From Peribacillus muralis (GTDB taxonomy: Bacteria > Bacillota > Bacilli > Bacillales > DSM-1321): a stretch of 64,000 nucleotides of DNA. Below, in pieces: positions 1 through 7,864 of the stretch. The notes below the pieces were generated by a model that was given only the letters and a program-made list of their open reading frames with translations, made no database searches and was not told the DNA's origin. Both the position numbers and the translations under genes were made by a program. Numbering within the stretch: the first letter of the stretch is position 1; every line of letters begins with the position of its first letter. Location of the stretch: assembly GCF_001439925.1 (NCBI RefSeq), contig NZ_LMBV01000004.1:1-64000 (forward strand). The letters are read 5' to 3'.

Positions 1-67
1 GCCGTATACCGAACGGTACGTACGGTGGTGTGAGAGGTCGGAGGCTAGGCGCCTCCTCCTACTCGAT
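1..67 (+). mobile_element. Group II intron, 3' end (domains V and VI), cut by window edge
   Basis: Bases 2-27 fold as a domain V hairpin: CCGTA pairs with TACGG, TACC with GGTA, with a GAAC loop and a two-base CG bulge on the 3' side. Bases 40-56 form a second GC-rich stem (GGAGGC/GCCTCC), and CCTACTCGAT at 58-67 is the usual domain VI end with a bulged A near the 3' splice site. The rest of the intron and any reverse transcriptase lie to the left of the window. The splice boundary is inferred from the usual intron end (AY). The element sits about 220 bp upstream of the mannosylglycerate PTS gene. Confidence 0.75.
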
Positions 68-133
68 TATGCTACTATGAGGTCATTCATTTATTATAAA
101 GGCTCTATTCGGAAAGATTATGAAACTACTTAA

Positions 134-262
134 GGTTGATTGGAACAGATCGAGGCGCGCCGCCCGCCTCGCGTAAAGCGAGCATTGGGGGATATCAACC
201 ACAAAGCATTACTTGGTTGAATAGCAGCAAAGTATGCGAAGACAGCACTTACAAAAGAGATA
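134..262 (+). repeat. Dispersed repeat, copy A (decayed)
   Basis: The copy opens with GGTTGATTGGA and its stem part is closed by the inverted ATCAACC at 194-200. It continues with a tail GCATTACTT...GAATAGCAGCAAAGTATGCGAAGACAGC. The same tail occurs at 21484-21545 and 56161-56212. The GC-rich middle (GGCGCGCCGCCCGCCTCGCG) is a scrambled remnant of the long hairpin I know from this family in Bacillaceae genomes. It lies between the intron end and the PTS start codon and creates a false in-frame extension of that gene. Confidence 0.6.
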
Positions 263-285
263 TAAGGGAAAAGGGGGTACAGGAA

Positions 286-2229
286 ATGTTATTAAAAAAT
301 CTTACATCACCAACCTTAATAAGTACTAAACAAGTCTTTGAATCTAAAGATGAAGCAATCAAGTTCTTAGTTCAAAAATTAGCTCAAGCAGGGAAACTGC
401 ATTCTGAAAATGAGTTTTACCAGGCGGTAATTGAGCGAGAAAAATTATCGCCTACTGGTTTTGAGGGCGGATTAGCTCTTCCTCATGGAAAGTCAAAAGC
501 AGTTAAAGAAGCAGCTTTTGCCGTTGCAACACTCCAAAAACCGTTGAAAACTTGGGAAAGTATCGATCCTAATAACCAGGTAGAGTTAATTATCTTATTG
601 GCGATTCCAGATGCGGAAGCAGGTTCAACGCACCTTTCCTTATTATCAGAGTTAGTGAAAAGATTGTCGAATGAAGAGTATAAAAATCTGATATTGAGAT
701 CTGATACAAATCTAGAGCTATTTGATAATTTGGATCGTCAAGATAAAGAAGAAAAAGTCCCAGAAGGTAAGAAAACGTTTAAAACCATTTTAGCTGTTAC
801 AGCATGTCCAGCCGGTATTGCGCACACTTATATGGCAGCAGAAGCACTTGTGAAAGCTGGGAAAGAATTAGGTGTGGATGTTTTTGTAGAAAAACAAGGT
901 GCGAATGGAATTGAAGACCGACATACTAAAGGACTGCTAAATAAGGCGGATGCAGTTATTTTTTCCGTAGATGTTGCTGTAAAAAATGAGGAAAGATACA
1001 GGCATCTTCCAAAAGTGAAAACGCCAGTTGCAGCTCCTTTGAAAAATGCAAAAGGGATTATAGCTCAAGCTTTAGAGAAAGCTGAAAGCGTTACCAGCAA
1101 GGGGGGCTCTGGGGAAGAACATGTTTCTTATGAAGGAGAGGAAGAAGAAACTACATCCTTCAAGACAGAAATTAAAGATTCCATCTTAACGGGTATATCC
1201 TACATCATTCCAATAATTGTGGCTGGCGGTATGACATTAGCTGCAGCTGTTCTCTTATCACAAACTTTGGACCTTCAAGAACTGTACAATACAGAAGGAT
1301 CATGGCTTTGGTTATTAAGGCAGTTAGGCGGAACTTTATTAGGTACATTATTGGTACCAATACTAGCAGCATACATGGCCTATTCAATTGCAGATAAACC
1401 GGCATTAGGACCAGGTTTTGCAGCAGGGGTAGCTGCCAATTTAATTGGAAGCGGTTTCCTGGGTGGGATGCTCGGGGGGATTTTAGCAGGGTACTTCCTG
1501 AAATTCTTAAAGCACGCAGTGAAACCGAAAGGAACATTTGCTGGATTTATTAGTTTTTGGCTGTATCCGGTAGTTGGAACATTAGTTGTTGGTTCGGTTA
1601 TGTTGTTTGTGGTGGGCAAACCGTTAGCCCTTTTAAATGAAGGGCTGCTGGATTGGTTGCAAGGCATGTCTGGAACAAATGCGATTGTTTTAGGGGCGAT
1701 TATAGGCGCCATGGTTTCATTTGATCTAGGAGGACCTATTAATAAAGCGGCTTACACATTTTGCATTGGTGCCATGGCAAGCGGGAATTTCATCCCTTAT
1801 GCGACGTTTGCTTCAGTTAAGATGGTATCAGCCTTTTCCATTACTGGAGCAACTCTTATTGACAAAAAGAACTTCACCAAGCAGGAAAAAGAAATAGGCA
1901 AACAAACATGGTTATTAGGGTTAGCTGGTATTACGGAAGGAGCCATTCCGTTTATGATGAATGATCCGATTCGAGTGATTCCTTCCCTAGTGGCAGGCTC
2001 AGCTGTTACTGGAGCTATCGTTTCTTATTTCAATATCGGTTTAAATGTTCCTGGGGCTGGAATTTTCTCGCTAGCCTTATTACAAGGGAAGCCCATGTTA
2101 ATTGCGGGCAGTATATGGCTTGGAGCTGCTGTACTTGGTGCGTTTGTTTCAATGGTTTTATTAATTTTAACTCGAAAAATAAAGAAGGAAAATGAAAAAA
2201 ATAAAAAGTCATCAAGTGTTGCAGCGTAA
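286..2229 (+). CDS. mngA: PTS fructose-family IIABC transporter, mannosylglycerate type
   Basis: Membrane phosphotransferase permease that would import and phosphorylate its sugar. The 647-residue protein has an N-terminal IIA domain with the phospho-histidine motif LPHG (His67), a IIB domain near 165-265 with the phospho-cysteine motif TACPAGIAHT (Cys174), and a hydrophobic IIC domain from about 310 starting LTGISYIIPIIVAGG. The start is ATG 286, preceded by AGGGGG; the longer open frame from 136 runs through a dispersed repeat and has no ribosome site. The domain order and length match E. coli MngA (2-O-alpha-mannosyl-D-glycerate PTS). The adjacent GH38 mannosidase, 66 bp downstream, is the partner expected for that substrate. 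The substrate is inferred from this pairing; another mannoside or fructose is the alternative. Confidence 0.85.
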   Translation: MLLKNLTSPTLISTKQVFESKDEAIKFLVQKLAQAGKLHSENEFYQAVIEREKLSPTGFEGGLALPHGKSKAVKEAAFAVATLQKPLKTWESIDPNNQVELIILLAIPDAEAGSTHLSLLSELVKRLSNEEYKNLILRSDTNLELFDNLDRQDKEEKVPEGKKTFKTILAVTACPAGIAHTYMAAEALVKAGKELGVDVFVEKQGANGIEDRHTKGLLNKADAVIFSVDVAVKNEERYRHLPKVKTPVAAPLKNAKGIIAQALEKAESVTSKGGSGEEHVSYEGEEEETTSFKTEIKDSILTGISYIIPIIVAGGMTLAAAVLLSQTLDLQELYNTEGSWLWLLRQLGGTLLGTLLVPILAAYMAYSIADKPALGPGFAAGVAANLIGSGFLGGMLGGILAGYFLKFLKHAVKPKGTFAGFISFWLYPVVGTLVVGSVMLFVVGKPLALLNEGLLDWLQGMSGTNAIVLGAIIGAMVSFDLGGPINKAAYTFCIGAMASGNFIPYATFASVKMVSAFSITGATLIDKKNFTKQEKEIGKQTWLLGLAGITEGAIPFMMNDPIRVIPSLVAGSAVTGAIVSYFNIGLNVPGAGIFSLALLQGKPMLIAGSIWLGAAVLGAFVSMVLLILTRKIKKENEKNKKSSSVAA

Positions 2230-2295
2230 TCAAGAAAACAAAAAACGTCATTTGGAGTAGTGAAAATAAAAACTATAGAATAATTGGAGGACATC

Positions 2296-4905
2296 ATGAA
2301 AAAAGTTCATATCGTTCCGCACATGCATTGGGACAGAGAATGGTATTTTTCAACAGAGGAATCTAGAATACTATTAGTCAATAACATGGAAGAAATTATG
2401 GAGATGTTAGAAACAAATCCGGACTACCCTCACTATGTGTTAGATGGTCAAACGTCCATTTTAGAAGATTATTTTGCGGTAAAGCCAGAAAATAAAGAAA
2501 GAGTCAAAAAACTGGTTCAAGAAGGTAAGTTGATTATTGGCCCATGGTATACACAAACAGACGAAATGGTGGTTGGTGGAGAATCGATTGTAAGAAATTT
2601 ATTGTATGGAATAAAAGATTGTGAAGAATTCGGGAGCCACATGCAAATCGGATATCTTCCCGATTCTTTTGGACAATCTTCTCAAATGCCACAAATTTTA
2701 AATGGCTTTGATATAACTTATTCCATTTTTTGGAGAGGTACTACTGAACGTCACGGAACAGACAAGACGGAATTCTATTGGGAAACGGATGAAGGCTCTA
2801 AAGTGCTTGTTCAATTATTTCCTTTAGGTTATGCGATTGGAAAGTACTTACCGGAAGATGAACAGAAGCTTCAAGAACGCATGGATAAATACTTTAAAGT
2901 GTTAGATCACGGTGCTACGACTGAAAATATCGTTCTGCCCAATGGTCATGATCAAATGCCCATCCAAAAAAATATCTTCACTGTTATGGATAAGCTCAAA
3001 ACGTTATACCCAGATCGTGAATTCTTCTTAAGTAAATATGAAAATATCTTTGCTGAAATAAAAAAAAATCAGCACCTTCCAACCCTTCATGGTGAATTTA
3101 TAGACGGAAAATATGCCCGAGTTCACCGAAGTATTTTTTCGACCCGCATGGATATTAAAGCAGCAAATGTAAAAATTGAAAATAAGATTACAAACATACT
3201 AGAACCGCTTGCTTCTATTGCATACTGCTTAGGCTTTGAATATCATCATGGCTTAATTGAACTCATTTGGAAACATATTATGAAAAACCATGCCCATGAC
3301 AGTATCGGGTGCTGCTGCTCAGATAAAGTCCATCAAGAAATATACAATCGATTTTTCCTAGCAGAAGAAATGGTAGATCAACTTATCAGCTTCTATAAGA
3401 GAAAAATTGTTGATTCAATGGATACAGACTTGAGTAACGATAGGCTTTCAGCTTTCAACCTTCTTCCATATGAACGAGAAGAAGTCGTGACAACAAACGT
3501 AATCACTAAATTAAAGTCCTTTAAGCTAATGGATGAAGTTTCTAATGAAGTGGAGTTTGACGTAATAGACAGTGAGATTATGGATCCTGGTTTAATAGAC
3601 CGCCAAATCGTTCATTACGGAAACTATGACCCATTTTTTAAGTATACGATTCAATTGAAAGATCGTATCCCTGCATTAGGTTATAAAACCTATTTTATCG
3701 TAGAAAACGATGAGGAAATGAAAAATTCGGTTTCAAGCAAAAATCAAGTTGAAACAGATTTTTACGAAATTACTGTCAACTCAAACGGGACGTTAAATAT
3801 TTACGATAAGCATGTAAACAAACTGTTCAGCGATATACTATTACTTGAAAATGGCGGGGATGATGGAGATGAATACGATTATTCTCCATTAAGAGATGAA
3901 ACGTTAATCTATAGTGACAAAGTGAAAGCGGACATTGAAATTAAACAAAGTCAATACGAAGCTAAAATAGATATTCAATATACACTCGAAATCCCAGAGA
4001 ATTTAGACAAGCGGAAAGAACAAATTGTAGATGGATCTGTAGATGTGCATATCATCCTTACGATTCCAAATCATAAGCCGATTATTGAAGTTAGAATCGA
4101 GCTGGATAATCATGCTAAAGATCATCGTTTAAGAGCATTAATTCCAACCGGCATAGCATCAGCATTCTCAGTTTCGGATAACCAATTTGGACATATTAAA
4201 CGTGATGTATACGATAGTGCAATGGATATTTGGGAGCAAGAAGATTGGGATGAACGTCCTGATTCCATTTTTCCAATGTTAAGTTTTGTGGGCCTATCAA
4301 CGGAAGCGTATGGCATGAGTGTATTAACAAATAGCACAAGAGAGTATGAAATTGTTGGGGAAGATTACGATACGATTGCCATTACATTGTTTAGAGGAGT
4401 GGGAGTACTTGGTAAAGAAGAGTTGCTGAGAAGACCAGGTCGTCCATCTGGTATTAAATTACTTACTCCTGATTCTCAAATGCTAGGAAAGCTTACGTTA
4501 GAATTTGCAATTGTTACGCATCAATTATCGACGATAACAGCAAATGTCGCACGTATGGCTAAAGAGTATGTAACACCGGTTTCCCTGTATAACAAAATTC
4601 CATATAATGCAATGAAGTTAAATAGAGCGGAGGTCAAGACGCCAGCTCGTTTCAGCTTCCTAAAGGAATTACAGCCAGGGTCAGTATTAAGCACGTTGAA
4701 AAAATCAGAAAAGGATGACCAGTTTGTTATGCGCTTCTACAACCCAACAGACAAAGACCAGAATGTGTCATTTGAAATATATCGTTCTATTCAACAAGCG
4801 TATGCAGCTAAACTTAATGAAAAACCTATAGAGGCATTAAATGTAGAAGAAAATAGCTTTCAAGTCAGTGTCAAAGGGAATCAAGTGAAAACGATTCTTT
4901 TCTAG
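2296..4905 (+). CDS. mngB: Alpha-mannosidase, GH38 (mannosylglycerate hydrolase type)
   Basis: Cytoplasmic glycosidase expected to split the phosphorylated alpha-mannoside delivered by the upstream PTS; in E. coli MngB this gives mannose 6-phosphate and glycerate. The N-terminus carries the GH38 metal-site motif PHMHWDREW (His9, His11, Asp13), and YLPDSFGQ holds the likely nucleophile Asp123. At 869 residues it is close to MngB. The start is ATG 2296 with TTGGAGG five bases upstream; the TTG at 2284 lies inside that ribosome site. It is co-directional with the PTS gene, with no terminator between, so one operon is likely. A hairpin terminator follows at 4962. No regulator of this pair lies in the window. 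Confidence 0.87.
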   Translation: MKKVHIVPHMHWDREWYFSTEESRILLVNNMEEIMEMLETNPDYPHYVLDGQTSILEDYFAVKPENKERVKKLVQEGKLIIGPWYTQTDEMVVGGESIVRNLLYGIKDCEEFGSHMQIGYLPDSFGQSSQMPQILNGFDITYSIFWRGTTERHGTDKTEFYWETDEGSKVLVQLFPLGYAIGKYLPEDEQKLQERMDKYFKVLDHGATTENIVLPNGHDQMPIQKNIFTVMDKLKTLYPDREFFLSKYENIFAEIKKNQHLPTLHGEFIDGKYARVHRSIFSTRMDIKAANVKIENKITNILEPLASIAYCLGFEYHHGLIELIWKHIMKNHAHDSIGCCCSDKVHQEIYNRFFLAEEMVDQLISFYKRKIVDSMDTDLSNDRLSAFNLLPYEREEVVTTNVITKLKSFKLMDEVSNEVEFDVIDSEIMDPGLIDRQIVHYGNYDPFFKYTIQLKDRIPALGYKTYFIVENDEEMKNSVSSKNQVETDFYEITVNSNGTLNIYDKHVNKLFSDILLLENGGDDGDEYDYSPLRDETLIYSDKVKADIEIKQSQYEAKIDIQYTLEIPENLDKRKEQIVDGSVDVHIILTIPNHKPIIEVRIELDNHAKDHRLRALIPTGIASAFSVSDNQFGHIKRDVYDSAMDIWEQEDWDERPDSIFPMLSFVGLSTEAYGMSVLTNSTREYEIVGEDYDTIAITLFRGVGVLGKEELLRRPGRPSGIKLLTPDSQMLGKLTLEFAIVTHQLSTITANVARMAKEYVTPVSLYNKIPYNAMKLNRAEVKTPARFSFLKELQPGSVLSTLKKSEKDDQFVMRFYNPTDKDQNVSFEIYRSIQQAYAAKLNEKPIEALNVEENSFQVSVKGNQVKTILF

Positions 4906-4961
4906 GAATGCGAATTATTTGTATGGGAAGTCTTTTGAAAATGAAGCGATAGACAGAAAAA

Positions 4962-4990
4962 AACGCATCGAAAAATGATGCGTTCTTTTA
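4962..4990 (+). terminator. Rho-independent terminator after GH38 gene
   Basis: Perfect 8-bp stem AACGCATC/GATGCGTT with a 7-base loop, followed by CTTTTATTA, 57 bp after the mannosidase stop. Confidence 0.8.
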
Positions 4991-5042
4991 TTAGTTATTA
5001 AATTCAACGGAAGTTGGGTCATATGTAAACCTGATTTGCTAA

Positions 5043-5135
5043 AATGAAAATTACGATATCCAGGGGGAAGAAGTGGTGACTGGCGAGGTCCTCGCTTATG
5101 TTAAAGAAGATATATTCATGAACGAAAGCGATTAA
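5043..5135 (+). pseudogene. Possible 3' remnant of a flavin reductase-like gene
   Basis: An open stretch without a start reads NENYDIQGEEVVTGEVLAYV and ends ESD-stop at 5135; GEVLAYVKEDI resembles the end of flavin reductase-domain proteins. A strong terminator follows directly at 5145, as expected behind a real gene end. GTG 5073 after AGGGGGAAG would allow a 20-residue peptide instead. The family match is a weak impression from a short string. Confidence 0.25.
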
Positions 5136-5144
5136 TATCAAGTG

Positions 5145-5178
5145 AAAGAAGATGTTAAGGCTCATCTTCTTTTTTTGT
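5145..5178 (+). terminator. Rho-independent terminator
   Basis: Stem AAAGAAGATG/CATCTTCTTT with an 8-base loop and a following T run. It sits upstream of the convergent IclR gene end at 5243. Confidence 0.75.
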
Positions 5179-5242
5179 TTTTCCGTTAATTCTGTCCAGC
5201 ATTCTGGTTAAAGACAGCGACGTAAGGAACGGTGCTGATTTA

Positions 5243-5983
5243 TCATGGTTCTCTATATCCTAATTTGGAAGAAACCCGCCTACCCGTTTCCCTTACATTT
5301 TGAATGAGAAAGTCCAATCTGGTCTCTGTTAAATTGAAGCTAACAAAACCGATGCTCACTGCGCCATGGACTTCCCCAAAGTGGTTCAAAATCGGAGCGG
5401 CTACAGAAGATGTTCCCACCGTTCTTTCATTGTGGCTGATTCCATATCCCTTCCTTTTAGTTTCTTTCAATTTATCCCAAAAAGCGGCTCTTTCTTGTAG
5501 AGGAAGAAGAGACTCTATGATTTCTGTCGCTTGAAGAGAGGGCATGTAGGCTAGCATCGCCTTATTGGCAGCACCGATATGCATAGGGACTCGTGAGCCA
5601 AGGTGATCATAAACACGGATTTGGCTTTTTTCGCTATCAATGCGTTCAATGATCAGGGACTCCATTTCTATTGGTTGGCTAAGGTAAACGCTTTCCTCTA
5701 CTTTATTCATCAGTCTTTCTAGTTCAGGCCTTATTTGACTGATATAATCCATTTTGTCATACATCCGCAAACCATTTTCCAACCAAATACTCCCTAACCC
5801 GTAGCGTTTAGATTGCTCGTCTTGTTGAATTAAGCCGTGCTTGGACATGGCTTTTAATAAACGATGCATGGAACTTACCGGAAGATCACATTCTTGAGAG
5901 AGATCCGTAATGGAGAGCCAATTTTCAGATGAATGGGAAACTAAGACGTTAATTACATTCATCGCACGGTCAATCGATTGCAT
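5243..5983 (-). CDS. IclR-family transcriptional regulator
   Basis: DNA-binding repressor or activator, divergent from the guanidino-hydrolase operon that it most likely controls. The 246-residue protein has an N-terminal winged helix (WLSITDLSQECDLPVSSMHRLLKAM, roughly 25-50, quoted in parts: ITDLSQECDLP then SSMHRLLKAM) and a C-terminal IclR effector domain with GTSSVAAPIL and GAVSIGFV. I chose the second ATG (5983) because AGGTGG lies eight bases ahead of it but only one base from the ATG at 5989. A perfect IclR-like palindrome (GCGGAAAA-C-TTTTCCGC, 6097-6113) lies in the divergent intergenic region. The effector is unknown; arginine derivatives are plausible from context. Confidence 0.88.
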   Translation of the reverse strand: MQSIDRAMNVINVLVSHSSENWLSITDLSQECDLPVSSMHRLLKAMSKHGLIQQDEQSKRYGLGSIWLENGLRMYDKMDYISQIRPELERLMNKVEESVYLSQPIEMESLIIERIDSEKSQIRVYDHLGSRVPMHIGAANKAMLAYMPSLQATEIIESLLPLQERAAFWDKLKETKRKGYGISHNERTVGTSSVAAPILNHFGEVHGAVSIGFVSFNLTETRLDFLIQNVRETGRRVSSKLGYREP

Positions 5984-6047
5984 AAACATTCCACCTATCT
6001 TTCAATACAAGTTTCGCGAAGTTAAAAAATTGAATATTCTAAACATA

Positions 6048-6077
6048 TTGACATTGTAGCATGTTTAATTTTATAAT
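6048..6077 (+). promoter_or_regulatory. Sigma-A promoter of the guanidino-hydrolase operon
   Basis: TTGACA (6048-6053) and TATAAT (6072-6077), both consensus, with an 18-bp spacer, 64 bp before the start codon at 6141. Confidence 0.8.
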
Positions 6078-6096
6078 AAAAGAAAAATTCCAGTTA

Positions 6097-6113
6097 GCGG
6101 AAAACTTTTCCGC
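6097..6113. promoter_or_regulatory. Predicted IclR operator palindrome
   Basis: GCGGAAAA-C-TTTTCCGC is a perfect inverted repeat about 20 bp downstream of the -10 box. Further GGAA/TTCC half sites flank it (ATTCC at 6087-6091, TGGAAAA from 6118). IclR-family operators commonly have GGAAA...TTTCC arms. Repression by blocking the start of transcription would fit the position. Confidence 0.6.
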
Positions 6114-6140
6114 ATTGTGGAAAAAAGGAGGGGAGAGAAA

Positions 6141-7034
6141 ATGTCCTATTGTTCGTCTATGTTCGATCCTTTGGAAAGTGTCATTGTAAAACATCCGAGA
6201 GATGCTTTTATTAGTCAGGAGCAATTACGCGAAGATTGGCGAACGTTCAATTTTTCAGAAGAGCCGGATTTTAAAGAAGCTATTCGGGAGTATGGTGACT
6301 TCATTTCCATTTTGAAAAAATATGTAGCTAACATCAATTATTTGCCCGCATCGAAGGAAGTGGGCATGGACTCCTTGTATGCGCATGACCCGGTCAAGTT
6401 CACAAGCGAAGGCGCAATTATTTTAAGGTCCGGGAAAGAGATAAGGCAGTCTGAGGCCAATGAATACAAGCATTTTTGCATCCAAAATGACATACCGATA
6501 CTTGGTGAGTTAACAGGTGAGGCGGTTGCCGATGGCGGTGATCTCGTTTGGCTTGATGACAGGACTCTAGTCGTAGGACATGGATACAGGACTAACGCCG
6601 AGGCTATCCGGCAATTGAAAGAAATGACGGCACATCTAGTGGATGAATTCATCGTAGTCCCGCTTCCCCATGATCAAGGGGAGGCAGAATGTCTCCACCT
6701 TATGTCATTCATCAGCATGGTTGACCATGATTTGGCAGTCGTTCATTCACGCCTTATGCCAGTCTTCTTCAGAAAACTCCTTATCGAACGGGGCATCCAA
6801 CTGATCGAAGTACCGGAAGACGAGTATATGAATTTAGGGTGTAATGTACTTGCATTAGCCCCACGGGTTTGTGTGATGACTGCCGGGAACACTTATACAA
6901 AGCAAAAGCTTCTCGATGCTAAAGCCACGGTACATGAATATAAAGGAATTGAAATCAGTTATAAAGGGACGGGCGGACCAACCTGTTTAACTTGCCCGGT
7001 CGTGCGAAAAAAATCGTCAATAATGGGGGAATGA
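6141..7034 (+). CDS. Amidinotransferase/dimethylarginine dimethylaminohydrolase-family protein
   Basis: Guanidino-group modifying enzyme of the pentein fold (arginine deiminase, DDAH, amidinotransferases); it would hydrolyse arginine or a methylated or otherwise substituted guanidine. Visible in the 297 residues: ADGGDLVW (Asp131/Asp134 region), the catalytic His186 in ECLHL and the nucleophile Cys282 in GGPTCL. The start is ATG 6141, behind AAAGGAGGGGAG; the ATG at 6117 precedes that ribosome site. The next gene, 3 bp downstream, is a second, shorter member of the same fold, so the two probably act on related substrates or as partners. The fold and residues are clear; the exact substrate is not. 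Confidence 0.8.
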   Translation: MSYCSSMFDPLESVIVKHPRDAFISQEQLREDWRTFNFSEEPDFKEAIREYGDFISILKKYVANINYLPASKEVGMDSLYAHDPVKFTSEGAIILRSGKEIRQSEANEYKHFCIQNDIPILGELTGEAVADGGDLVWLDDRTLVVGHGYRTNAEAIRQLKEMTAHLVDEFIVVPLPHDQGEAECLHLMSFISMVDHDLAVVHSRLMPVFFRKLLIERGIQLIEVPEDEYMNLGCNVLALAPRVCVMTAGNTYTKQKLLDAKATVHEYKGIEISYKGTGGPTCLTCPVVRKKSSIMGE

Positions 7035-7037
7035 GCT

Positions 7038-7799
7038 TTGTTTAAACATGTAATCGTAAAAACACCAGGAAGAAGTTATATAAACGGATTAACAACATCA
7101 GACCTTGGCACACCCAACTATGATAAAGCATTAGAGCAGCATGCCGCTTATGTGGAAGCGTTAAAAAAATGCGGGGTCGAAGTGACGCACCTGCCTGCAA
7201 ATGAGGAATTCCCAGATTCGACATTCGTTGAGGATACGGCTGTCCTTGCCCCTGAATTTGCGGTCATCTCCAATCCAGGAGATGTTACTAGAAACAAGGA
7301 AATAATAGAAATGGAGCCCATACTGAAGGGGTTTTACCAAACTATTCACCATATTAACAGTCCAGGAACCTTGGATGGAGGCGATGTACTTCAAGTCGAT
7401 GACCATTTTTATATTGGCATTTCCGACCGGACAAATGAGGATGGTGCACGCCAGTTAAAGAGAATCGTAGAATCCCAAGGCTATAAAGGGACAATCGTTC
7501 CATTAAAAGAGTTCTTCCATTTAAAAACAGGCATTGCGTACCTCGGAAATGAATTGATCGTTGCGGCAGGCGAGTTCCTTGATCATCCAGGCTTTGCTGC
7601 ATTTAAGAAAATCACCGTTTCAGCTGAAGACGAATATTCGGCCAACTGCATTCTCGTCAATGATTATGTTATCGTACCGAGCGGATATGAACAGACGACT
7701 CGTCAACTGAATGAAGCTGGATATAAAACGATCGAGCTGGAAATGTCTGAGTTCCAAAAGCAGGATGGCGGTTTGAGCTGTTTATCGCTTCGTTTTTAA
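7038..7799 (+). CDS. Dimethylarginine dimethylaminohydrolase (DDAH)-like protein
   Basis: Cytosolic hydrolase expected to convert methylarginine to citrulline plus methylamine, or to act on a similar guanidine. The 253 residues show FVEDTAV (Glu65, Asp66), TLDGGDV, catalytic His161 in FHLKTG and nucleophile Cys248 in GGLSCLSLRF at the very end, as in bacterial DDAH. It starts with TTG 7038 behind GGGGGA, seven bases upstream, which is also the end of the preceding gene; tight spacing suggests translational coupling. The neighbouring RocB, YfcC carrier and permease support arginine-related catabolism. Arginine deiminase activity is the main alternative, but the length (ADI is about 400 residues) argues against it. 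Confidence 0.83.
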   Translation: MFKHVIVKTPGRSYINGLTTSDLGTPNYDKALEQHAAYVEALKKCGVEVTHLPANEEFPDSTFVEDTAVLAPEFAVISNPGDVTRNKEIIEMEPILKGFYQTIHHINSPGTLDGGDVLQVDDHFYIGISDRTNEDGARQLKRIVESQGYKGTIVPLKEFFHLKTGIAYLGNELIVAAGEFLDHPGFAAFKKITVSAEDEYSANCILVNDYVIVPSGYEQTTRQLNEAGYKTIELEMSEFQKQDGGLSCLSLRF

Positions 7800-7864
7800 A
7801 TAACGGTAAATGCTTCTTCAGCTATTAAGTTGTCATTCGTTATAAAAAGGAAAGGGGGATTTCA

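Noticed and set aside
136-285. N-terminal extension of the IIABC gene by 50 codons
   Set aside because: It runs through a dispersed repeat, has no ribosome site, and the family start is the ATG at 286 behind AGGGGG.
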